A DNA stretch of 11,806 nt from NCBI GenBank assembly GCA_030601965.1, contig JAUWAR010000033.1, forward strand, positions 1-11,806. Direction: 5' to 3'. Made by a program: the position numbers and the translations under genes. Within the stretch, counting starts at the first letter, position 1. Each line of letters begins with the position of its first letter. Below, piece by piece: positions 7,208-11,806 of the stretch. This stretch comes from a bacterium (lineage in GTDB: Bacteria; Hydrothermota; UBA3073; JACQXS01; JAUWAR01). The notes under the pieces were generated by a model. That model was not told the origin of the DNA and ran no database searches. It saw only the letters and a program-made list of their open reading frames with translations.

Positions 7208-7442
7208 ACGAGAAATCCCTTCATTTCTTCAAAGAGCGATAAAAAGGAGATGCTACTTTTGTGAGCATAATGCCTTTGTAGATTATAAGAATGCAGACCA
7301 GTTAAAAAGGTATATTACAGATAGTGGAAGAATTGTTGCCAGACGGCACAGAGGGCTTTGTGCAAAACACCAGCGTCAAATGACAAGGGCAATAAAAAGA
7401 GCCAGAATTATGGCACTGCTTCCATTTAAAGTGATAGGGTAA
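7179..7442 (+). CDS. rpsR: 30S ribosomal protein S18, zinc-ribbon form
   Basis: This 87-residue protein pairs with S6 on 16S rRNA. The conserved body is seen in DYKNADQLKRYITDSGRIVARRHRGLCAKHQRQ and the tail IKRARIMALLPF. Cys25 and Cys28 (CYFC), with Cys61 and His64 (CAKH), make a likely zinc site, the cysteine-retaining (C+) form known from some bacteria and lost in others. The gene begins inside ssb (29 bp overlap) and its stop codon (7440-7442) directly abuts the stop of the opposing tgt. The usual next gene rplI is absent here. Confidence 0.97.
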   Translation: MRPKKTYRSKREIPSFLQRAIKRRCYFCEHNAFVDYKNADQLKRYITDSGRIVARRHRGLCAKHQRQMTRAIKRARIMALLPFKVIG

Positions 7443-8531
7443 TCATATTAGATTCTCTATTATACCTTTCCTTATTTCCTGCATTTTTTTGATAAAGAAG
7501 TGGATGTTATGGAGAGTTCCAAGTGCAGGTCCAAGCATTTCTCCTGCATTAAATAGGTGTCTTATGTATGCCCTGGAATAATTCTTGCAGGCATAACAAC
7601 TACAAGAATTATCTATTGGCCTGAAATCGTCTTTATAAATGCTGTTTTTAATAGCAAATTTCCCCTTTTCTGTAAACAGTGTTCCTGTCCTTCCATCCCT
7701 TGTTGGCGTTACACAATCAAACATATCTATACCCAACTTTGTATATTCTAATAAATCTTCTGGTAGTCCTACACCCATTAGATATCTTGGTTTATCATCT
7801 GGAAGTATAGAACAGAGATTACTAACAACTTCCAAAGATAATTCTTTGGGCTCTCCACAACAGATTCCACCAATTGCATATCCATCAAATTCTATATCAA
7901 TTAACTGTTCGGCAGATTGTTTCCTCAAATCAAGATATGTACTACCTTGTACAATCCCAAATAGAGGTTGATTGCTGTTAACCGTTAACTGTTGACTGTT
8001 AACTGTATTTTTGCATCTTTTTGCCCATTCTGTGGTGCGTTCCACAGAAACCTTCGCTGTATTATAAGGTGCTGGCCAGGATATACACTCATCAAAACAA
8101 GTCTTTATATCTACACCAAGTCCCTTTTCTATATCCATTACCTTCTCTGGTGTGAATTCATGGGAAGAACCGTCTATATGCGACCTAAATGTTACTCCAT
8201 CTCTGCTAATCTCTCTGAGGTCAGCGAGAGAAAAGACCTGAAAACCACCTGAGTCAGATAAAATAGGTTTGTCAAAATTCATAAACTTATGAATACCTCC
8301 TGCCTTACCAATGATATCCATTCCTGGTCGCAAATATAGATGATAGGCATTTAGACAAAGCATCTGCACATCATTTTCATAGAGGTCTCTTACAAACTGT
8401 GTTTTTACAGTTCCCTGGGTTGCAACTGGCATAAATACAGGGGTATCAACAGTTCCATGCTCGGTATATATCTTACCAACCCGAGCATTTGATTTCTGAC
8501 TTCTTTTAATAATCTTAAAGAAAGGACCCAT
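7443..8531 (-). CDS. tgt: Queuine/preQ1 tRNA-guanine transglycosylase
   Basis: This 362-residue TIM-barrel enzyme replaces guanine 34 of GUN-anticodon tRNAs with preQ1 on the way to queuosine. Motifs run in order: TPVFMPVATQGTVK at 30-43, LSDSGGFQVFS at 91-101 with catalytic Asp93, FGIVQGS at 191-197, GGICCGEP at 221-228, and GIDMFDCVTPTRDGR at 267-281, which holds the nucleophile Asp. Zinc ligands Cys310, Cys312, Cys315 and His341 have the same spacing as in E. coli. Residues 176-186 (TVNSQQLTVNS) are written by a heptamer repeat and look inserted before FGIVQG. The gene follows hutU by about 63 bp on the same strand, and its stop abuts that of convergent rpsR with no terminator between them. 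No other queuosine gene is nearby. Confidence 0.97.
   Translation of the reverse strand: MGPFFKIIKRSQKSNARVGKIYTEHGTVDTPVFMPVATQGTVKTQFVRDLYENDVQMLCLNAYHLYLRPGMDIIGKAGGIHKFMNFDKPILSDSGGFQVFSLADLREISRDGVTFRSHIDGSSHEFTPEKVMDIEKGLGVDIKTCFDECISWPAPYNTAKVSVERTTEWAKRCKNTVNSQQLTVNSNQPLFGIVQGSTYLDLRKQSAEQLIDIEFDGYAIGGICCGEPKELSLEVVSNLCSILPDDKPRYLMGVGLPEDLLEYTKLGIDMFDCVTPTRDGRTGTLFTEKGKFAIKNSIYKDDFRPIDNSCSCYACKNYSRAYIRHLFNAGEMLGPALGTLHNIHFFIKKMQEIRKGIIENLI
7975..8009 (+). repeat. Heptamer tandem repeat inside tgt
   Basis: Plus-strand heptamers CTGTTAA, CCGTTAA, CTGTTGA, CTGTTAA run from 7975 to 8002, with a decayed fifth unit to 8009. They are translated from the minus strand as part of Tgt residues 175-186. 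Each unit keeps the GTT core seen in the deacetylase array (GAGTTGR), so the two arrays may be relatives. Confidence 0.88.
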
Positions 8532-8580
8532 AAAACTGTCTCATAACAGATTCTATTCCAAAAAGTCTTTTTTACTTTTT

Positions 8581-8604
8581 AACCTTTCCACCTTTCAACC
8601 TTTC
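8581..8604 (+). repeat. Octamer tandem repeat at the hutU 3' end
   Basis: AACCTTTC, CACCTTTC and AACCTTTC stand in a row at 8581-8604. On the minus strand they read as GAAAGGTT-type units that supply the last hutU codons and its TGA stop (8597-8595), and continue into the spacer before tgt. Confidence 0.85.
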
Positions 8605-10289
8605 TTTTTCGTCATTGGTATCTGTATTCCCTTTTCTTTTGCTGTTTCTATTGCCTTTTCGTATCCTGCATCTGCATGTCTTGCGATTCCTATCCCAGGG
8701 TCATTTGTAAGTACTCTTTCTATCCTCTCTTCCATCTCTTTAGTTCCATCTGCACATATTACCTGCCCTGAATGGATTGAATAACCGATGCCTACCCCTC
8801 CTCCATGATGCACAGATACCCATGTTGCTCCAGATGCAGTATTCAGAAGGGCATTTAATACAGGCCAATCTGCAATTGCATCTGAACCATCAAGCATAGC
8901 CTCTGTTTCTCTATTTGGTGATGCAACCGAACCGCAATCAAGATGGTCTCTCCCTATTACAATCGGTGCCGTTATCTCTCCTGTGGAAACAAGATTGTTG
9001 ATAATCTTACCAAATCTGGCTCTCTCTCCCTGTCCAAGCCAGCATATCCTTGCTGGAAGCCCTTGAAATGGCACCTTTTCCCGGGCAAGTCTAATCCATC
9101 TTGTAAGGGTATCATTGTATTTGAATTCGTTCAATATTACCTTATCAATTTTCCAGATATCCTCTTTCTTCCCTGAAAGGGCAACCCATCTAAATGGTCC
9201 TTTCCCTTCACAGAACATAGGTCTTATATATTCCAATACAAATCCTTTTATATTAAAGGCATCTTTCACACCTGCCTTTAAAGCCTGTGCCCTTATATTA
9301 TTTCCATAATCAAACACAATCGCTCCCTGTTTCTGCATCTCAAGCATTGCCTCCATCTGTCTTGCCATTGACTCATAAGAATGTTTAATATATTCATCTG
9401 GATTCCTCTCTCTAAGTTCAATAGCATCCTCAAAAGACATCCCTCCTGGCACATAGCCATTTAACTCATCATGGGCAGAGGTCTGGTCCGTAACAACATC
9501 TGGAATAATACCCCTTCTTACGAGTTCAGGATGTGTTTCCGATGCATTCCCAACAAGGCCGATAGATTTTGGTATTTTCTTTTTTACTGCTTCATCTACA
9601 AGTTTTAATGCCTCATCAAGGGATGCTACCTGTGTATCACAAAATCCCTGTTTTATTCTTTTCTCTATGCGTCTTTTATCAACCTCCACATCTAATATTA
9701 CTCCCTCATTCATTGTTACAGCCATTGGCTGAGCACCTGACATACCACCCATACCGGCACTTAGAACAAATTTTCCCTTAAGACTTCCTCCTCCAGTAGG
9801 AGCAACCTCCAGGTTGCGATTCATAAAATGTCTCCTCGCACAAGCCGCAAAGGTTTCGTAGGTGCCTTGAAGTATTCCCTGTGTGCCGATATATATCCAC
9901 GAGCCAGCAGTCATTTGACCATACATCATAAGTCCAAGTGCCTCAAGTTTTCTAAAATAGTCCCAGTTTGCCCAATTAGGCACAAGGAGTGAGTTTGCAA
10001 TCAATACTCTGGGTGCTGATTCGAATGTCTTAAAAACACCCACAGGTTTACCGGATTGAACAAGCAGAGTTTCGTCTGTATCAAGGTTTTTCAAGGTTTC
10101 TATTATTGCATAAAAGCACTCCCAATTTCTTGCCGCCTTTCCCGAGCCACCGTAGACGATAAGTTGTTCTGGAATTTCAGCAACTTCAGGGTCGAGGTTA
10201 TTCATAAGCATCCGCATAGGGGCTTCCGTCTGCCACGATTTACAGGAAATCTCACTCCCTCTTGGTGCTTTTACTGGTTTATATTCCAT
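8595..10289 (-). CDS. hutU: Urocanate hydratase (urocanase)
   Basis: The enzyme converts urocanate to imidazolonepropionate in cytoplasmic histidine breakdown, using NAD+ as an electrophile. From the ATG at 10289 it is 564 residues; an upstream in-frame ATG at 10316 would add nine that come from a duplicated segment. Numbered from the longer start, it shows APRG at 17-20, VYGGSGKAARNWE at 54-66, the glycine-rich NAD region SAGMGGMSGAQP at 186-197, FQGLPARICW at 417-426 with the active Cys425, and RDHLDCGSVASPNRETEAM at 456-474. About 11 residues at 165-175 (MNRNLEVAPTG) look inserted and coincide with a palindromic repeat. The KKKG tail comes from an octamer repeat. It stands without hutH, hutI or hutG in this window. 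No clear ribosome site is visible at either start. Confidence 0.96.
   Translation of the reverse strand: MEYKPVKAPRGSEISCKSWQTEAPMRMLMNNLDPEVAEIPEQLIVYGGSGKAARNWECFYAIIETLKNLDTDETLLVQSGKPVGVFKTFESAPRVLIANSLLVPNWANWDYFRKLEALGLMMYGQMTAGSWIYIGTQGILQGTYETFAACARRHFMNRNLEVAPTGGGSLKGKFVLSAGMGGMSGAQPMAVTMNEGVILDVEVDKRRIEKRIKQGFCDTQVASLDEALKLVDEAVKKKIPKSIGLVGNASETHPELVRRGIIPDVVTDQTSAHDELNGYVPGGMSFEDAIELRERNPDEYIKHSYESMARQMEAMLEMQKQGAIVFDYGNNIRAQALKAGVKDAFNIKGFVLEYIRPMFCEGKGPFRWVALSGKKEDIWKIDKVILNEFKYNDTLTRWIRLAREKVPFQGLPARICWLGQGERARFGKIINNLVSTGEITAPIVIGRDHLDCGSVASPNRETEAMLDGSDAIADWPVLNALLNTASGATWVSVHHGGGVGIGYSIHSGQVICADGTKEMEERIERVLTNDPGIGIARHADAGYEKAIETAKEKGIQIPMTKKKG
9792..9824 (+). repeat. TAG-headed palindrome lodged in the hutU reading frame
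   Basis: On the plus strand, TAG (9797-9799) and two bases are followed by GCAACCT (9802-9808), CC, and AGGTTGC (9811-9817), then GAT. The same layout and core recur in the non-coding unit at 10680-10703. The 33 bp equal 11 codons and keep the hutU frame open. Confidence 0.85.
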
Positions 10290-10320
10290 GTCATTCTGGT
10301 TTATATTCCATGTCATTCTG
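10274..10320 (+). repeat. 22-bp perfect tandem duplication over the hutU start
   Basis: A 22-bp unit at 10274-10295 is repeated exactly at 10296-10317, and the match runs on for three more bases. Each unit carries the ATG context of hutU, so the duplication creates a second in-frame ATG (10316) upstream of the one that starts the conserved protein (10289). Confidence 0.93.
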
Positions 10321-10335
10321 AACTTGTTTCAGAAT
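10313..10335 (+). repeat. REP-like palindrome at the hutU start
   Basis: ATTCTGAA (10315-10322) and TTCAGAAT (10328-10335) form an 8-bp stem around a 5-base loop. The TCATTCTGAAC...TTCAGAATCTC pattern is a widespread intergenic repeat type in bacteria. In the hutU mRNA it sits where the ribosome site would be expected. Confidence 0.8.
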
Positions 10336-10357
10336 CTCATAAATCAGCCTTGCTTTT

Positions 10358-10369
10358 AGACGATCGTCT
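10358..10369. promoter_or_regulatory. 12-bp perfect palindrome in the hutU leader
   Basis: AGACGATCGTCT is fully self-complementary and lies between the predicted hutU promoter and its start. It could be an operator for a dimeric repressor, or part of another interspersed repeat; nothing in the sequence decides which. Confidence 0.4.
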
Positions 10370-10383
10370 CGTCTGTTTTTCCT

Positions 10384-10412
10384 TTTATCACAAAAAATCA
10401 GACTATTGTCAA
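10384..10412 (-). promoter_or_regulatory. Sigma-70 type promoter for hutU-tgt
   Basis: On the minus strand TTGACA (10412-10407) and GATAAA (10389-10384) are separated by 17 bp. A start near 10377 would give a leader of 60-90 nt containing the 12-bp palindrome and the REP-like hairpin. Confidence 0.55.
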
Positions 10413-10486
10413 GTTTTCAATTGAAATTTCCCCTAAAAATTTCTTGACATTATGGGTTTTTCATAGCCTGTGAATAAAATAGATTG

Positions 10487-10511
10487 TAGGGACAGGTTTT
10501 TAAACCTGTCC
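10487..10511 (+). repeat. TAG-headed palindrome 1
   Basis: TAG (10487-10489) is followed by GGACAGGTTT, a TT loop, and AAACCTGTCC: a perfect 10-bp stem. Confidence 0.85.
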
Positions 10512-10523
10512 GAAAGATAGGAA

Positions 10524-10547
10524 TAGCACCACGATTTATCGTGGTGA
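10524..10547 (+). repeat. TAG-headed palindrome 2 (identical copy at 11781)
   Basis: TAG, then CACCACGAT, a TT loop and ATCGTGGTG: a 9-bp perfect stem. The 24 bp are identical to 11781-11804, so this unit is truly dispersed. Confidence 0.9.
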
Positions 10548-10567
10548 CAGAGTAGCACAGTGATATC

Positions 10568-10600
10568 CCCCTCCATCTGTAGGAGGGGTTTTCCAACCCC
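10568..10600 (+). repeat. TAG-headed palindrome 3 with two competing hairpins
   Basis: TAG (10580-10582) leads GGGGTT, TTCC, AACCCC (10585-10600). The same GGGG can instead pair with CCCCTCC (10568-10574) through GGAGGGG (10582-10588). The two stems cannot form together. Confidence 0.7.
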
Positions 10601-10624
10601 GATAACTTGCTGCTGCAAAATTGG

Positions 10625-10670
10625 TAGCACAGGTTTACCTGCCGTCTCTTTGGCAGGCATCCTGCCTGTG
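10625..10670 (+). repeat. TAG-headed palindrome 4 nested in a longer inverted repeat
   Basis: TAG (10625-10627) then CAGGT, TT, ACCTG (10630-10641). A wider fold pairs CACAGG with CCTGTG (10665-10670), and CCTGCC with GGCAGG. A third choice is GGCAGG-CAT-CCTGCC at 10652-10666. Confidence 0.7.
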
Positions 10671-10679
10671 TAAAGCAGG

Positions 10680-10703
10680 TAGCCGCAACCTTTAGGTTGC
10701 GAT
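10680..10703 (+). repeat. TAG-headed palindrome 5, sister of the copy inside hutU
   Basis: TAG (10680-10682) then CGCAACCT, a TT loop and AGGTTGCG (8-bp stem), followed by AT. It differs from the hutU unit mainly in the loop (TT versus CC) and the two bases after TAG. Confidence 0.88.
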
Positions 10704-10793
10704 ATACGATTACCACCACAATTTATTTTTCCCTAAAAAAATTTCTTGACTTATGGAAAGAGAAGTGACACACTAAAATCAGAAGTTATTTTA

Positions 10794-10870
10794 TAGTTCT
10801 TTGAAACATTAATTTTGCCTGTCCCGCACTTATGTATAGGTGCGGGGTAACTTACTTGCTTAAAGTCCTG
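10794..10870 (+). repeat. Repeat A upstream of the NYN gene, carrying a palindrome
   Basis: It begins TAGTTCTTTGAA (10794-10805) and ends in a 24-bp block (10847-10870) that matches 21 of 24 positions at 11621-11644. Between them lies a hairpin of 11 bp with a GT loop (10823-10833 with 10836-10846, one G-T pair), which the downstream copy lacks. Confidence 0.75.
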
Positions 10871-10967
10871 TGTTTGACCTTTGTATGTGTAAATAAATGA
10901 TTTAATACTTGACAAAGTGATAAAAAGAGGACATCCACTAAAAAAGTGGAAAAAAATAAGAAAAAAC

Positions 10968-10995
10968 TTGACAAGGTAATAAAAGAGAATAATTT
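10968..10995 (+). promoter_or_regulatory. Possible promoter for the NYN gene
   Basis: TTGACA (10968-10973) and TAATTT (10990-10995) have a 16-bp spacer. A similar CTTGACAA box at 10908-10915 lacks a good -10. Transcription would start near 11002 and read through the tandem hairpins. Confidence 0.45.
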
Positions 10996-11004
10996 TAGAG
11001 TTAG

Positions 11005-11081
11005 AATTAACTCCCACCCTTGCTTTGCAATGGTGGATAATTAACTCCCGGGAATTGCTCTGCAACTCCCGGTTTTTTTTT
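11005..11081 (+). terminator. Tandem homologous hairpins ending in a T9 terminator at the NYN start
   Basis: AATTAACTCCC occurs at 11005-11015 and 11039-11049, each time leading a hairpin of the same design: a G/C-rich outer stem, one mismatch, then TTGC/GCAA around a 3-base loop. The second hairpin (CCGGGA/TCCCGG outer stem, 11048-11072) is followed by nine T residues (11073-11081). This is a canonical intrinsic terminator ending two bases before the NYN ATG. It could end an upstream transcript or act as an attenuator of the gene. Confidence 0.8.
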
Positions 11082-11083
11082 AT

Positions 11084-11599
11084 ATGGAAAGGATTGCAAT
11101 TTTTATTGACGGAAGTAATTTTTATCATGGAATGAAAAGCAATATTGGCACTAAAGCCAATATTGACTTTTCTAAATTTGTAGATTTACTATGTGCTGGT
11201 AGAAATTTAGTTAGAGTTTATTATTATAACGCACCTGTTCGTAAGGAAGATGGTGAAGAAAGATATAAGTCTCAACAAAGATTTTTTCAAAAATTATATC
11301 AACTTCCTTATTTCGCAGTAACATTAGGTAGATTAGAAAAACGAGGGAAAACAGTAATTGAAAAAGGGGTAGATATAAATATAGCTGTAGATATGCTTCG
11401 TTTAGCCAATACCTATGATACAGCAATACTTGTGAGTGCGGATGGAGATTTCTCTCCTGCTGTTGAGGCAGTGAAAGATTTAGGTAAGCATGTGGAAAAT
11501 GCACATTTCAGAGGAGAACATCCTTATCATCTTATAAAAGCTTGTGACAAATTTATTGCATTGGATAAAAAAATTCTCAAGGATTGTTTTTTAAAGTAG
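11084..11599 (+). CDS. NYN-domain (LabA/DUF88-like, PIN-fold) putative ribonuclease
   Basis: This 171-residue single-domain protein has the NYN motif set. An N-terminal FIDGSNFYHG (7-16) carries Asp9 and Asn12. KGVDINIAVDML (94-105) carries Asp97 and Asp103, and SADGDFSPAVEAVKDLGK (118-135) carries Asp120 and Asp122. The family shares the PIN fold, and its acidic cluster is thought to bind metal for RNA cleavage; the target is unknown here. The ATG must be close to right because the first strand begins at residue 4. It lies directly after a terminator-like hairpin and T-run, with no ribosome site. Its TAG stop is also the first base triplet of a repeat whose partner lies upstream. No partner gene is visible, so a free-standing nuclease, a defence component or a cargo of a small mobile unit are all possible. 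Confidence 0.88.
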   Translation: MERIAIFIDGSNFYHGMKSNIGTKANIDFSKFVDLLCAGRNLVRVYYYNAPVRKEDGEERYKSQQRFFQKLYQLPYFAVTLGRLEKRGKTVIEKGVDINIAVDMLRLANTYDTAILVSADGDFSPAVEAVKDLGKHVENAHFRGEHPYHLIKACDKFIALDKKILKDCFLK

Positions 11600-11644
11600 T
11601 TCTTTGAATCTGTAAAATCTGTAACTCACTTGCTTGAAATCCTG
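11597..11644 (+). repeat. Repeat B downstream of the NYN gene, without the palindrome
   Basis: It starts TAGTTCTTTGAA (11597-11608), identical to 10794-10805, and ends in the 24-bp block 11621-11644 (21/24 to 10847-10870). The middle is only 12 bases, against 41 upstream. Confidence 0.72.
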
Positions 11645-11760
11645 CTAAGGCGAAGTAAGTTGCCTCGGCAACACTCGGGGCGCTCCTTTGCTCTTAAGTC
11701 CTTAGCAGGTAGTCATGGCTTCGGCTATGACTGGGCAATGTGGGTGCCCTTTTTCTTTTA
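11621..11760 (+). ncRNA. Candidate structured RNA or folded 3' region ending in a terminator
   Basis: A perfect 10-bp stem CCTGCTAAGG (11641-11650)/CCTTAGCAGG (11700-11709) encloses a GTTGC-CTCG-GCAAC hairpin (11659-11672). Next come a 9-bp hairpin with a TTCG tetraloop (11711-11732), which also begins with TAG, and GGGCA/TGCCC (11733-11749) followed by a T-rich run. The segment 11623-11633 could alternatively pair with 11650-11661. I recognise no known RNA family. It may be a free RNA, the NYN 3' untranslated region, or a composite of repeats. Confidence 0.4.
11733..11759 (+). terminator. Probable intrinsic terminator after the NYN gene
   Basis: GGGCA (11733-11737) pairs with TGCCC (11745-11749) and is followed by TTTTTCTTTT (11750-11759). 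The stem is short but G/C-rich and stacks beside the preceding TTCG hairpin. Confidence 0.55.
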
Positions 11761-11780
11761 CACGGAGATATAATTAGGAT

Positions 11781-11804
11781 TAGCACCACGATTTATCGTG
11801 GTGA
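11781..11804 (+). repeat. Second copy of TAG-headed palindrome 2
   Basis: It is identical over 24 bp to 10524-10547, including the TAG head and TT loop. Even the four bases before it match except one. Confidence 0.9.
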
Positions 11805-11806
11805 AT

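Larger units (their letters stand above)
10427..10757 (+). repeat. Palindrome cluster between imperfect direct repeats; no gene
   Basis: This gene-free stretch is bounded by two ~28-bp imperfect direct repeats (10427-10455 and 10728-10757), each reading like CCCTAAAAATTTCTTGAC then TTATGG. Between them lie at least five separate palindromic units, listed individually. The open frames that cross it on the minus strand have no recognisable protein features and simply follow the repeats. It may have grown by successive insertion of palindromes into a duplicated promoter-like sequence. Confidence 0.7.

Noticed and set aside
10433..10719. Overlapping minus-strand open frames (75 and 89 codons) in the palindrome cluster
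   Set aside because: They run through several palindromes, have no ribosome site or recognisable motif, and read like translated repeats.
10427..10757. CRISPR array
   Set aside because: Units are palindromes with different arms and uneven spacing; there is no repeated 25-40 bp direct repeat with unique equal-length spacers and no cas gene.
10935..10960. Intrinsic terminator at CCACT...AGTGG (10935-10949)
   Set aside because: The small hairpin is followed by A residues on the plus strand, and on the minus strand the T-run lies before rather than after the stem.
11005..11081. Type III toxin-antitoxin RNA (tandem repeats before a toxin gene)
   Set aside because: Only two hairpin copies are present, and the downstream protein is NYN rather than a ToxN-like toxin, so the sequence supports no more than leader hairpins.
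10751..11128. A 125-codon minus-strand frame
   Set aside because: It crosses repeat A, the NYN leader hairpins and the NYN start, and its composition follows the repeats. The NYN gene on the other strand has clear motifs.
11621..11760. tmRNA, 6S, RNase P RNA or bacterial SRP RNA
   Set aside because: I could not find the SRP GGAAGG-type loop, a tRNA-like end with tag frame, or RNase P core sequences. The segment stays unassigned.
10427..11806. Insertion sequence or transposon around the NYN gene
   Set aside because: No transposase or recombinase frame is present and the flanking repeats are direct and imperfect, not terminal inverted repeats.

Overview
The window is AT-rich and looks like the chromosome of a Gram-negative-type (diderm) bacterium. 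Housekeeping genes dominate: secDF, gap, rpsF-ssb-rpsR, tgt and a urocanase. A lipid A/PIM-type acyltransferase, a GT4 glycosyltransferase and a polysaccharide deacetylase point to an envelope with glycolipid or exopolysaccharide. I cannot name the species. The dense load of short palindromes and short tandem repeats, some inside conserved genes, is a style I associate with repeat-rich uncultivated lineages; that is an impression, not a measurement.

Layout. Positions 1-5221 hold a minus-strand run, secD > secF > acyltransferase > GT4 glycosyltransferase > polysaccharide deacetylase (cut by the window edge). It has overlapping or near-abutting genes and a strong promoter directly at secD. A divergent plus-strand run at 5239-7442 holds gap > rpsF > ssb > rpsR, with overlaps at gap/rpsF (4 bp) and ssb/rpsR (29 bp). 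It meets the minus-strand pair hutU > tgt (8531 and 10289 down to 7443) tail to tail with no spacer. From about 10317 to 11083 there is no credible gene, only a mosaic of palindromes, direct repeats and promoter-like boxes. It ends in a terminator-like hairpin that touches the start codon of a small NYN-domain (PIN-like nuclease) gene at 11084-11599. After that gene come a second copy of an upstream repeat, a strongly folded segment ending in a T-run, and another copy of a palindrome.

The main discovery is the repeat ecology. At least seven small palindromes share one format: TAG, two free bases, an arm, a 2-4 base loop, the complementary arm. The arms differ between units while staying complementary. 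One unit sits inside hutU and appears to encode an extra ~11 residues beside the conserved NAD-binding glycine-rich segment. Heptamer arrays are also translated within tgt and the deacetylase. An octamer array forms the end of hutU, and perfect tandem duplications (16 and 22 bp) cover the start codons of the acyltransferase and hutU. The second theme is the NYN gene, which is bracketed by related repeats and RNA-hairpin structures.
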